From NCBI GenBank assembly GCA_943735955.1, contig OX030970.1, positions 1,249,184 through 1,313,183 on the forward strand: a DNA stretch of 64,000 nucleotides, given 5' to 3'. A program made the translations under genes and the position numbers. The stretch comes from Piscicola geometra. Lineage: Eukaryota > Annelida > Clitellata > Hirudinida > Piscicolidae. This document shows positions 42,444 to 52,656 of this stretch, one piece after another (positions within the stretch are counted from its first letter, which is position 1; each line of letters begins with the position of its first letter). Under the pieces are notes generated by a model, which did no database searches, was not told where the DNA came from, and worked only from the letters and a program-made list of their open reading frames with translations.

Positions 42444-44201
42444 CCTACAGGCACACACACACAAACACACACACCCACAGGCACTGAAGAATGTAGCTAC
42501 CTTGGACGTCAAACGCATGCTAATTCTGATTAGAAGATACAGACCTAACCTTGTGCAGGTAATTATGATGGGGTGGGTGTGGGCGTGGAGAGAAAGATAT
42601 GAATATTTAATTATTTTAATTTATTCATAAAATCTATCTACCACTCATCCATTCTTTTCCAACACAATCAATCAATCACAGGCATTTATATAGCGCTTTT
42701 TATCTAATTCACGCCATTATTATAATTTTCTTTCCACCATGAATTCATCATCATTATCACTACCCCTCTTACATTATCAAAACTATCATCATCACCATTC
42801 ATCATCATTGCCATCATCATCATTACCATCATCATCATCATCATCACCACTACAGACTACCGCCCAACTACGGTTTGCTTACCAGGTGATTATAAAAGCG
42901 CTTAAACAGCAAAAACGTATACCCCAGCAGGTGATGATGATGATGGTGGTGGTGGTGGTGATGATGATGATGGTGATGATGGTAGTGGTGGTGGTGATGA
43001 TGTTCATGGTGGTAATGATGATGATGTTGATGGCGGTGATGATGATGATGATGTTGGCGGTGATAAGGGAGTAATAATGGAGAAAGGGTCAAGGTGAGAT
43101 GAATTCTGTGTGTTAATAGTGGAATTGTTGTAGTAGTGATAGTGGATTTTCTACTATTATCATCATCATCACCATCATCATCACAGCTGGGCGAAGTGAC
43201 TAAGGAGGTAGAGAAGGCGGTTCTGAAGGCTTTAGAGCTCGATGATGATGATAATGATAGCAATAGTGAAGATAATGATTACAATGGTGATGATAATGAT
43301 AGAAATAAAAGTAATAGTTGTAAAAACGATAAAAATTGTTCAAAAGATGAGATAGTATTGGGTAGGTGTGATGATGATGATGCTGATGATAGAGAAGATG
43401 GGAGGGGCTTGCGTTGTGGCCGGAAGAAGGTGAATGGGTGGATGAGGGGGAGAAGGTTTGATTGGATGAGAAGGGATGAGCGAGTTGATTGGATGAAGTG
43501 AGTTGGGGTGGATGAAAGGGTTGATGCCAAACATTCCAGCCACCTATTTCACTTAACTATTTACCCTCTCATTTGACCCACTTAAACCATTCCACCAACT
43601 CCCCTGTTCAAACCCCTTTCCCCATCCCACCTACCCCCAATTCCTCCCCCATCCCACCAACCCCCACTCCTTATCCACCCCCACCAACCCAGAGTACCTC
43701 TCCCCTACCACGTCACAGCCTCCACAGGGTAATCCCTCACATCTCATCATTTGACGACCCCAGCAACGTCTGGCTGATGAATAATGACGTCATATCGGGC
43801 GAACCAATCATAACCGCCGGTGGTGGTGATGATGAGGCTGAAGGGGATGATGGTAATGATGATGATGATGATGGGGGTGATGATGATGAGGATGGTCGAG
43901 TTTATAGTAAAGAAGAGTGTAAACGTGGTCGTGATAGTAGGAATGGAATGTATATGGGTGGTACAGAGAAAAGAGAAGAGGAGGAGGAGGATGAAGAAAA
44001 TGGTAGTGATGATGGTCATGATGCTGATGATGAAAAAGATGATACTATTCTCCAATATGGTGCTGATGATGATGATTCAAATGATGAGAACTTCATAGTG
44101 GCTATGCAGTGAGTATTTGTTACTGTTCATGTTGTGGTTATGAACACACATACGCACACACACAAACACACACACACACAGACTCACAAACACACACACA
44201 A

Positions 44202-44232
<31 letters not shown>

Positions 44233-44445
44233 GACTCACAAACACACGCACACACACACAAACACACACACACACACAGACAAATACGCAGAAGAAGACC
44301 CGAAGATAGAGTAAAACAGTTCTCGATTAGGTTTCCAAACCGCAGTGCATCATCGCCACTACAAAGAAAAAAGCGCCAAATAATCCTAATAGGGCTTTTA
44401 GCCAGTTTTCTAGTTTTGGCTTTTTTCAAAAAATATTTATTTTAA
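40078..44445 (+). CDS. ptpn1/2-like: Non-receptor tyrosine phosphatase, PTP1B/TCPTP type, whole gene
   Basis: Dephosphorylates phosphotyrosine on signalling proteins; PTPN1 relatives sit on the endoplasmic reticulum by a C-terminal anchor. Coding exons: 40078-40140, 40346-40445, 40655-40749, 41036-41134, 41422-41556, 41804-42085, 42481-42558, 42856-42930, 43187-43429, 43693-44108, 44280-44445. They sum to 1752 nt (583 residues), all phases agree and all introns are GT..AG. Motifs in order: pTyr loop NRYHDI, YINAS, WPD loop [10 protein letters not shown]-loop [10 protein letters not shown] with catalytic Cys and Arg, Q-loop [10 protein letters not shown] long acidic linker and a tail anchor complete the protein. 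Fly Ptp61F is the likely insect counterpart; vertebrates have PTPN1 and PTPN2. At 583 residues it is longer than PTP1B (435), mainly from the linker. Confidence 0.94.
40346..40445 (+). CDS. ptpn1/2-like: PTP exon 2 (pTyr-recognition loop)
   Basis: Acceptor CATTCCAG, donor GTATGC. Encodes [20 protein letters not shown] and [13 protein letters not shown]. The Tyr and Asp of NRYHD correspond to PTP1B Tyr46 and Asp48, which clamp the phosphotyrosine substrate. Confidence 0.92.
40655..40749 (+). CDS. ptpn1/2-like: PTP exon 3
   Basis: Acceptor TTTTCAG, donor GTATGG. Split Tyr codon, then [20 protein letters not shown] and KKYILTQ. Confidence 0.94.
41036..41134 (+). CDS. ptpn1/2-like: PTP exon 4
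   Basis: Acceptor CACCTAG, donor GTAAGT. Encodes [20 protein letters not shown] and [13 protein letters not shown], matching '[32 protein letters not shown]'. Confidence 0.96.
41422..41556 (+). CDS. ptpn1/2-like: PTP exon 5
   Basis: Acceptor CCAAAAG, donor GTTTAT. Encodes [20 protein letters not shown] and [25 protein letters not shown], matching 'LKCAQYWP...[21 protein letters not shown]'. Confidence 0.93.
41804..42085 (+). CDS. ptpn1/2-like: PTP exon 6 (WPD loop and catalytic P-loop)
   Basis: Acceptor CCTCACAG, donor GTGGGT; 94 codons. Encodes [20 protein letters not shown] (general-acid Asp in WPD) and [20 protein letters not shown] (nucleophilic Cys). Between them lies an unusually long Pro/Ser/His loop of about 35 residues, encoded by ATCC-type repeat sequence where PTP1B has about 13 residues. 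Confidence 0.96.
42353..42480. repeat. (CA)n microsatellite at PTP exon 7 acceptor
   Basis: About 85 pure bases plus CCTACAGG and CCCACAGG interruptions that supply the acceptor AGs. Confidence 0.95.
42481..42558 (+). CDS. ptpn1/2-like: PTP exon 7
   Basis: Acceptor ACCCACAG at the end of a long (CA)n tract, donor GTAATT. Encodes [20 protein letters not shown] and RPNLVQ, matching 'VDIKKVLLEMRKFRMGLIQ'. An alternative acceptor CCTACAG 30 bases upstream keeps the frame and would add ten residues. Confidence 0.93.
42682..42710. other. CATTTATATAGCGCTTTTTA motif
   Basis: Short motif in PTP intron 7. I recall similar TTTATATAGCGCTTTT strings as dispersed repeats in many aquatic invertebrate genomes; here only this fragment is visible. 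Confidence 0.25.
42740..42852. repeat. (ATC)n microsatellite
   Basis: ATCATCATT-type run ending at the PTP exon 8 acceptor. Confidence 0.9.
42856..42930 (+). CDS. ptpn1/2-like: PTP exon 8 (Q-loop)
   Basis: Acceptor CACTACAG after an ATC microsatellite, donor GTGATG inside a GAT microsatellite. Encodes [25 protein letters not shown], matching 'TADQLRFSYLAVIEGAK'; the Gln of the Q-loop is present. Confidence 0.93.
42931..43065. repeat. (GAT/GGT)n microsatellite
   Basis: GATGATGATGGTGGTGG run beginning at the PTP exon 8 donor; complementary in sense to the ATC run before the exon. Confidence 0.9.
43187..43429 (+). CDS. ptpn1/2-like: PTP exon 9 (acidic linker)
   Basis: Acceptor CATCACAG following an ATC microsatellite, donor GTGAAT (43430); an earlier GTAGGT at about 43362 is not phase-compatible with the next exon. 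Encodes [20 protein letters not shown] and then Asp/Asn/Ser-rich sequence. Confidence 0.8.
43693..44108 (+). CDS. ptpn1/2-like: PTP exon 10 (acidic linker)
   Basis: Acceptor AACCCAG, donor GTGAGT. Encodes [20 protein letters not shown] and [20 protein letters not shown], then long Asp/Glu/Gly runs. The donor lies one base before an in-frame TGA, so intron retention would end the protein at VAMQ. Confidence 0.82.
44143..44279. repeat. (CA)n microsatellite at PTP exon 11 acceptor
   Basis: CA-rich with CACAGACTCACAAACA interruptions; fills almost the whole last intron. Confidence 0.93.
44280..44445 (+). CDS. ptpn1/2-like: PTP exon 11 (tail anchor and stop)
   Basis: Acceptor CACACAG ends a (CA)n microsatellite; a second AG 12 bases on (CGCAG) is also in frame. 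Encodes a basic RRRRPEDR stretch and [25 protein letters not shown], then TAA at 44443-44445. This hydrophobic C-terminus flanked by lysines matches the ER tail anchor of PTP1B. Confidence 0.88.
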
Positions 44446-44459
44446 GGGGGTTGGTTATG

Positions 44460-45940
44460 AGAGGGGGTGGTTTAATTAGGGGGGGGGGGGGGTAGATTGG
44501 TGGGTGTTTAACTGGAAAAGTTGAATTTTGGGCCACAGAGTATCAAATTAGTCGCTCTTTTCAATTGAAAAAATGTTTTTCATGATTTTCATTGACACTT
44601 TCTGTGTTTTGACCGCTTCTTATTTAAATTATTTTTTACAATTTTCATAATTGAATTTCTTTTCACAGTTTTGTACACGTAATACATTTATTTATTTTTC
44701 GCTTCATATTAGGTATATTAGAATATATTAAAAACATGAGTGTGTTTGTGAAAAAACTTTTTTCATATTCGAAGTTTAAATATTTTTTTATATATTTTGA
44801 AATTTGTATAGTATCTGCTGAATTGATCCAATTTGTGAATGTAATTATTTGTTATTTTCTTGTTTAGTTATAAAATATAAAAAAAATATTTTCTTATTTT
44901 TCATAGTTTTTTATCATTTGTATCTGTGTATTTTTAGTGAAATTTCCCAGATACAATTTTTTTTATACTAGCTAAATATATTTTATTGAACCATCTTTTA
45001 TATTGAAAAAAAAATTCTTTTAGTATTATCGAAAAAAATCGACTGATTGCTTAAATTCTACTACTGCCTTTTTTCGGAATTTCTTATTTATTTAGATTAA
45101 ATATTTAAGAATTTAAATTGTTTTCATTTTTTTGTGATAATTCAAAAACTTTTCACTAAAATTGAAATGTTTGGTATTATTATTTTTGCAAAATCAAATT
45201 TTTCTTGTCAAAGTTTATTAAATTTTTATAAAATGATACGTTTTTGTAAGTTTTGTATTTTTTTTCATAAATATATTTGCTACATTTAATTTAAATTTGC
45301 TAAAATCCATCATTTTATTTTAAAACTACTTTTTGATATATTTATAATTTTATAATATTTATAATTTTATTGATGATGCTTGAGATTTGCATCTTGATCT
45401 TCAATTCCGTTCTATTTGTATATATTTTTTGATAGTTAAAACTATAGCTTAAAAACGCCTGTGCACGTATCATTCATTCACTCACTTACTACCCATTCAT
45501 CCTTCTTTCCAAACCTAGATATTTATTTTAAAAAACCTTCGAATAATTCTATCCAACATCTTAGACTTTCGACAACTATTTCGAATATCAATAAATCTTG
45601 CTCCCAATCGCTTATTCCAATTAATTAATTTAAAACTTTATTCAATTATCTAATTAGTATTATAAATCATTAATATTAAAAAGCTATTTATATTTTTAAA
45701 ACGAGTTGTTTCAACATGCCTAAATCTCTGCTTTACCTTGTAGGTTTAATAGATTCAAATTAATCAAAAGAAAAAATTCTTTATTAAAAATTATATGTTT
45801 AAATTTTTATTATTATTTAAGTGAATTCTAAATTTAATTTTTTCTAAAAAATTAATTATAATTGAATTGATTTTTTTATTCATTTTTAGATTATAAACAC
45901 AAAACGAATAGCTGAACGTTGATTTATTAATCAAGACAAA
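44460..45940. other. AT-rich region after PTP stop
   Basis: Probably PTP 3' untranslated and flanking DNA. T-rich, with no other coding exon recognised. Confidence 0.45.
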
Positions 45941-45948
45941 CAACTAAG

Positions 45949-46003
45949 GATGGTGACAGTGTCATGCTCTCAGACCACACCCCACTAAGTGATGAAGATG
46001 ACG
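45949..46003 (+). CDS. Possible alternative 3' exon of the PTP gene
   Basis: Acceptor CAACTAAG, donor GTAGGT. Frame DGDSVMLSDHTPLSDEDD in phase 0. It is in phase with PTP exon 9 (which ends in phase 0) but not with exon 10. If used with 46305-46321 it would give a soluble C-terminus. The acceptor is weak and there is no homology. Confidence 0.25.
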
Positions 46004-46304
46004 GTAGGTTTGGTGGTGGGAATAAGGGTGGAAGTGGTGATGGTAGTGGAAATATAAATATTTGATTAAATACTGGATTTCGTATTCCACTTAAATCAGA
46101 GCTTATCCAAAGAATCTCTCACCCCAATGATCTCACAAACCACAATTTTTCTCCATCAAATTATACAATCCTCCACCTCTCATTTTCCCAAAACCATCAT
46201 CATTTTTCCTCCCTCTCCCTTCCACCATCATCATTACAGCTCCTTCCACTTACCATACCATCATTTTCTTTCCTTCTCTCCCATCTCTTCCCCACATCTT
46301 ATAG

Positions 46305-46321
46305 CGAATATCGTAATATAG
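46305..46321 (+). CDS. Possible alternative terminal coding segment
   Basis: Strong acceptor CCCCACATCTTATAG; in phase with the previous candidate it reads ANIVI then TAG. AATAAA at 46516-46521 lies about 195 bases downstream, as expected for a terminal exon. Confidence 0.25.
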
Positions 46322-46515
46322 AGAAGGTGGTCATGAACGAAAATTGATGTCTGTCACAAACTCGGGATGGTGATGAAGATGTTGAAAAGTTAACTTAAGT
46401 CTAAAGAGAATTATAAATACAATGTGTGGTTTGTGTGAATGTTTGTGTACGTGTGTGTGTATGTGTGGGTGTTTTTGTGTGCGTTTATGGGTGTTTTAGT
46501 GTGTGTTTGTATACA

Positions 46516-46521
46516 AATAAA
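46516..46521 (+). terminator. AATAAA polyadenylation signal
   Basis: ACAAATAAAGCC context, downstream of the candidate terminal exon at 46305. Confidence 0.35.
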
Positions 46522-46599
46522 GCCATGATTTTCAGCTTGGCAGAAAAAATGCAAAGAAGTCTTGTTCGAATCAGCTGTTAAATACTTGTTTGTGAACAA

Positions 46600-46650
46600 T
46601 GCAGACGTCATAGAAACGATGACGCCATTTTGGTGCGAGGACGGAAGAGA
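46600..46650. promoter_or_regulatory. Promoter-like motif cluster (CRE, YY1, ETS)
   Basis: GACGTCA at about 46603-46609, GCCATTTTG at about 46624-46632 (YY1-like) and CGGAAG at 46642-46647 (ETS/GABP-like) within 50 bases, in a locally GC-richer patch. No gene could be attached to it. Confidence 0.3.
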
Positions 46651-46659
46651 CAGTTAAAA

Positions 46660-48120
46660 GTGAATTAGATTAAAAATGATTTTGTCCATTTACAAAATTA
46701 AAATGTTTTTTCCGGTAATAGAATTGAAAATAATTAATAATGTAAACACATTAATGATTTATGTTTAATTCTTATACAAGTTTAAAAAATTAATTTAAAT
46801 GAAAAAATGTTTAATAGGAAAGTATAAAACAGCCTTTTAAATGAAAACAGACAAACCAAGAAAACAATAATTATAATTATAAAATAATTGTATTTATAAC
46901 AAAAAGTCCTTAACGAATGTCACAAATTTGTTAGTAGAATGTATGAAACAATAAAAAATACAAAACAAATTAATTAACAGTACACTGAGTAAACAAGAAA
47001 ACAACAATAATAATACGAGCAAAACAATTAAAAGTTCTAAAATTATAATTTTTGATAGCAGCGTAAGTTATTGAAAAATGCTATGCTACCCAAATATTTA
47101 TATGAAAAAGAAAATCAGAGACAAATATTATAATCAAATGGGAAAAATGAATTCGATTGATTATGAAAATGAATAATAATAATTATAATTTAATACTGAT
47201 AGGTCTCATTATAGAAAATTTAAACAATATTAAAAATAAACTTTAAATATTTTAATAAGTAAATGAAGCATTGAAATTCATTAAAATTATTATAAATTAT
47301 TACAAAAAATCAAATAAATAGGAAAATAGGAGATGGGTTGAAGAGAACCTATTCACAAAACTTGGTTAGGAGGAGCAGAAACAAAATTACACCTATAGTT
47401 ATTGATTTAACAGTAAGAAGGTTGTGGAAAAAGAATTCGATGTGGGATGGATACACTAATAAATCGAAAAAAGGATAAAATTAAGTTGAAATTGAACTTT
47501 GAAATAATCATAAAAAAATAATTATAAAAAAATACAATAAATATATTTAATTAAAGATCAGTATGAAAATAAAAGTAAGAAAAGTCAAAAAGTCATTTTC
47601 AAACATCCTCAATTCGTCATGCCGAATTCATGACTTGGAAAGCTCGAACAAATTAGTGGTCTAAACTAGCGGATTAAATAACATTTACAAGATCTAAATT
47701 GATTTAGCAACGGCTCAAACTCTAGCGTAATCCCATTGCTTTCACTTCTTTATGATCAATTTGTAAATTCATTGAATCATCGAAAATGTCTTCCATCTAC
47801 GCGGTGATTTGATTTAATCTGTTATTTCATTTTGTATCCATCTTTTTCGTGTTTAAATGCATCCTTCTCGTTCTATTCTTTTGTATGTTTGTATTTTAAA
47901 TCAGCCTGTCTTTCTCTCTGTTTTCATCATGTTTGTATGAACGTTATAAACAGTTTGTATATACAAATGCAAACATCAGAGATTACTTTGTATTCAATTG
48001 ATACAACACTATTCTACATATGGAATACTATAAAAAATATATTTAAATGTTCTTGTTTTTTTATTTTATAGTTTGTGCATTTATAAATAGATTAATTAAT
48101 TAATTATTTTTTCACAACTT
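46660..48120. other. AT-rich intergenic DNA
   Basis: No exon or element was recognised. Confidence 0.5.
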
Positions 48121-48127
48121 TTTTTAT

Positions 48128-48222
48128 CACTACCATCATCCTCATCATCCTTATCGCTATCATCATCATCATTATCGCTATCATCATCATCAAATCATTA
48201 TCATCATCATCATCTTTCTCAT
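48128..48222. repeat. (ATC)n microsatellite
   Basis: CATCATCATT units with interruptions. Confidence 0.9.
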
Positions 48223-48297
48223 GTCATTATATGTATGAGCAATGAAACCTATAATGATGAAGATGTCATATGGATAAATACTTTATTCAAGAGCATG

Positions 48298-48425
48298 GTT
48301 CTGAAATTATTTTATTTATTCTGAAACTGTTTGATTTAATCTGAAACTGCTTGATTTGTTTTGAAATTGTTTTATTTATTCTGAAATTGTTTTATTTATT
48401 TTGAAATTGTTCTATTCATTTTGAA
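48298..48425. repeat. 20-bp minisatellite (CTGAAATTGTTTTATTTATT)
   Basis: About six degenerate copies. Confidence 0.85.
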
Positions 48426-48849
48426 TTTTTTTGGTTTACTCAAATCTGTTAGTTATCAAAACGTTGACATTATAAAACATAAATTTCAAATTAATCGTTA
48501 GGTGTCTTTGTTTTTGTGGCAGATTATCACAAACTTACTCTCTTTAATTTTTTAAAACCATTATCAATATTATTTATTTATACTGCTATTTAATTTGATT
48601 TTTTTAAACTTATGATTAATACATTTCTATCCTTTAGCCATCCTGCTTTTTTGTAAATTATTTAATTTTAAAAGTACAATTAAAAATAAAAAACATTATT
48701 AGCACCAAGAAAAATAAAATAAAATTTCAACAAAAAAATAATACCTAAATGTAGCAGCAAATAATGATGATAATGATGACAACGCTGATGCTGATGAAAA
48801 TGATGGTGGAGATGACGATGACGATGACGATGAAGAAGGATAGATAGAT

Positions 48850-49110
48850 AGATATTGCTCAACGTTGCGACGACCACGTCATAACTCCTAACGCCTGTCA
48901 CAAATAAATTAAAAATGGCCGCCAATAAAAAGAAAATTTCCGATTAAAAGCGCGCGCTTTCTGTCGGTCGCTCAATTATGCCTCACAAATTACCAAAGAT
49001 ACCAAATGGAAGGACCAATCAAGACACCCCGTTCCCAAATCAATAACTGCGACGTCGTTGATTGGCTGTTATGAGTTGTGTGAGTCGATGACGTCATGTA
49101 TGATTGATGA
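48850..49110. promoter_or_regulatory. Promoter-like island (CRE, CCAAT boxes, YY1-like)
   Basis: GC-richer island in AT-rich surroundings: GGCGGCCATTTTT on the minus strand (YY1-like, about 48914-48926), GCGCGCGC near 48950, CCAAT at 49015-49019, ATTGG at 49061-49065, GACGTC at 49051-49056 and a perfect TGACGTCA at 49089-49096. The combination is typical of animal promoters, but no associated exon was found on either side. Confidence 0.4.
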
Positions 49111-49651
49111 GGATGATGATGGCGACGATGATGATGATGATGGTAGTGATGTTGCTGATGACGATAGATATAGTCACAATGGGTGTAAGTATGTAGAGGG
49201 ACACAACAAGAGTTGGATTTGAAGGGTTTCAGAGTAGAAGGATGGATGCTTTGACAGTAAAAGCGATTGCAGCTTTAAGCTGGTCGTTAACAAACTATGT
49301 CTTTCCGTTGCTGCTACTGTTGTTGTTGTTATTTTTTGTCTTTATAAATATTAAAGTTATTCACCTCATAGCATTTTGACGTTAAATTCAACTTTTTAAT
49401 GTTTATTTTTGCTTTGATTTTATTCAACATTGACGGTGATAGTGAGTCTTTATAGAACAGAGTTGAAATGATGGAGGGCTGATGCCTATTTACATTAGTA
49501 ACAAGAATGTTTAAATCGTTGAAGTGTTGCTCTTAATACTGGAAAATTACTCGTGGTTGTATTGGTGGTGATGGTAGTGATGGTGAAAGTGGTGATGGTA
49601 GTGATGGTGGTGTTGATAATAATATTTTAAACTTTTTTTTCTACTGCTCCC

Positions 49652-49872
49652 TCACTCTTTTGTCTCAATATTGGTGTTGTTGTAGTTGTTGTCACTGATG
49701 ATGTCAGAGTTTTGACTGTCTTTTTTTTCTATTATTTCATTTTTTTCATTTTTATCATCATCATCATCATCATCATCATCATTGTTATTATTATTATTTA
49801 CATTTATATTATAATTTTTATCATTACTGTTGTTCGTTTCTTCATCTTGTTCTTCATTTTTATCGTCAGAGT
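49652..49872 (-). CDS. Tentative final exon of ZFHX gene
   Basis: Acceptor TTTCATTCAG; open for 73 codons to TGA (49652-49654). Encodes DDKNEEQDEETNNSNDKNYN, Asn and Asp runs, and an end TNIETKE. Composition matches the Asn/Asp-rich linkers of the upstream giant exon. The two leading bases complete a Gly/Asp-type codon if the giant exon is spliced at 51769. The donor there (GTTGAT) is weak, so the giant exon may simply end at its own TGA. Confidence 0.35.
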
Positions 49873-49874
49873 CT

Positions 49875-51760
49875 GAATGAAAGTTTTTTTTACATAAAAA
49901 TCGAATTTCAAAAAGTAGATTAATATTTTAAGTTAACGCAAAAAACTAAAAAAACACTTCATCTTTTTTATAATTTTTTATATATTCCTATTCTTTTTTT
50001 CCATAATTTTCATTTTTATTTGTATACCTCAATTTATTTTTTTTTTTTTTCATAATTTCCATTTTTCTTTTTATACCCTCATTTCTTTTTTTTCCTTTTT
50101 TTCTGATTTCGGCACAATTAAATTTGAGAACTTTGGCTGATGATGAATCAAAACACTCCTGCTGCCTAGCGCATTAATTGAATCGTCGAATCAAAATTAA
50201 GCTGGAATTTTGCATTTAATCTTTTTAAATTTTAATTTTGCAAAAAATTAAGTTTGACTAGCTTTTCAGCTTTATATAAAATCATTTTAGTCTTGAAAAA
50301 ATGATTTTTGACTCAGCATTAATATTTCTTATTTAAAAATAATTAAATTTATTAAAATCTTTAAACTCAATCGAATCTCAAGTGACATGTTTGTTTTAAA
50401 TCCAGGGTGGTGGATTGAATGGGTGTACAATGGAATAACATTTCTTGGATGTCTAGGTCCAAGAAATTTTGGAAGTTTTCCAAATTTTCGTCCGAACATC
50501 CATTTGCATTATTATATTTAGGTACTATTTGTTCTTTGTTCTTTTTATATCATGATTTATTATTTATATTTTTTATTTTATTTTTAAAATAGGAAAAATA
50601 CCATATAAACTTTTTTTTAATGCATTTACATATTATTTATTATTGACAAAAAACATTGAAAGGGTTTCCATAAATTCCACGAAATTTTGATAAATTTTTC
50701 TTTTCTCCGTTTTGTTATAATCACTCTTAGTGATAAAAGTGTACTGCATTTGGTTAAGACTTTATTAATTTTAAACTTCTTCTGTGAAAGATAAGATAAA
50801 TCTTGAGTTTACATTTTTCTTTTGTTTCATTTATGGAGTTTATTGTTTGTTTTGGTGGTATTGTTCGTGTTGTTTCAAATACAACTTTCTTAGTCGTTTT
50901 TGATTTTACTCTTTTCTGCAATGGTTTTCGCTTGTTTCAATTTCATTAAATTATATTTATTCTTGATAAAGAAGACCAATTAAACAATTTGCTAAAGTAT
51001 TTCATAAACAACATCTAGCAAATTCCACCAAATATGAATACCTGAGTGTTTTACATACCGCTAGAACATCATTTATAATGGCGCATAAGCTTGCTTATAG
51101 CCCATAATTTTTAAAATAATTAAAAAATCTTTTGTTATCTCAACAGTTGCTATCAGTTTTGATTAAATATTCTCATATTTATTGCATTCTGGCTAATAAA
51201 TCTCTCTCTAGCAGATAAATTAGTCAGCTCTTATTTAAAGAAATTGTATTTTAATTTTCTTAATTAATTTTAAGTATTTAAATAAATTCAAAACCGATTT
51301 AATTGAGTTAATAAGTTAATTGTTGAAAAAATAATTTTATTTGTATTTTATTTCTGTTTATATATTAATAATTTCAATATTTATGTAAATTAACTTAGAT
51401 TATCATCTAAAAATATTAAGTAAATATAAGAGTTATAAATCTTTTAGAAACGAAATGATTTAAACTAACGTGTTGGCATGAACAACTTTTGAAAAGGGGG
51501 TTGTAGGAATGAGGGAAGAATTGGGTAGGATGAAAAAGGGTTTTTTGCAGGTGGCTGGGTAGTTTCAGTCGGTTTTCCCATTGCTGCAAATGTAATTTAA
51601 TTAGTTTGATTAATCAAAGATAATACTAAAGATGAATTCATTTATAATTTAACCCTATTTTTTTATAATTACACTGTTAATTTAAAATGTTCAGCCATTA
51701 GACCAATTGAATGAAATAATCAACCAAACATTATTTTTCTACACTTCTCTTTCCTCAAAA
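49875..51760. other. AT-rich stretch (intron or 3' flank of ZFHX gene)
   Basis: No exon was recognised. Many TTTATT words (minus-strand AATAAA), so the polyadenylation site cannot be chosen. Confidence 0.45.
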
Positions 51761-51763
51761 CCA

Positions 51764-52624
51764 TCAACCCATCCACAAACCATTCTCATTCTCTCCCTGA
51801 AAATCCCGCTGCAACTTCGCCATCAACTCATGCGCCACCAATCCAGGCACAAGGTCGGGGTTAGACGGGAGGAGGGACGGGTAGGTGGATTGGGAAGTTC
51901 CAAAAGAATTAAAACGAGAAGGAGTTTCAGTGATAAAGCCTTGTTGGGAAGGGTTGATCTCGGTGTCTGATTGATTTTTCACAAATCGTTTCACGTTTTC
52001 CATGTGTTCCGAACTGAATAGATGGTCTCTGATCGTGTGCTGGCTGGTGTACGCCACCAAGCACACCTTGCACTCTGACGAGGCTGGTGACTGCATCGAT
52101 GGCAACTCTCCATCCAAACCATCTGCCAGACGACTCTTCTTATCCTTCGCTCGAGCGTTTTGGAACCAAACTTGAACCACGCGCTTTCTCAGCCCGATTT
52201 CCCGGCCCAGTTGGTCGCATTCACTGATCGTGGGAGTTTTGTATTCGCTGTAGATCGTCTTCATCACCCTGATTTGCACGCTGGTCATATGCGTGCGATG
52301 TCGCTTGCCCGATGTTGAGGGGGTCTGCGTGTTGTCGTTGTTGTTACTGTTGTTGTTGTTGGTGTTGTTGCTGAGTTTGTTGTTGGAAGGAACGAATGAA
52401 GGGAAGACACTGTTGCAGAGTCTTGTTGTTGAGTTGTTGTTGTTGTTGTTGATGTTGCTATTGTTGAGGATTGAAGATTTGTCAAAAGTTGGGAATTTCT
52501 TGAAAGCCATGCTGAAGTCGTCTTCCTTGGAGGATGAAACTGCTAGAGAGTCGTTATCATTGTCTGACTGGGAGACTGAATCGTTGTCAAAATTGTTGGA
52601 AGTGAAACTAGAATTCATGATAAG

Positions 52625-52656
<32 letters not shown>

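Noticed and set aside
48680..48925. 81-codon minus-strand frame beginning MAAIFNLF
   Set aside because: It begins in the promoter-like island and runs into a His-rich microsatellite translation; no splice or domain support.
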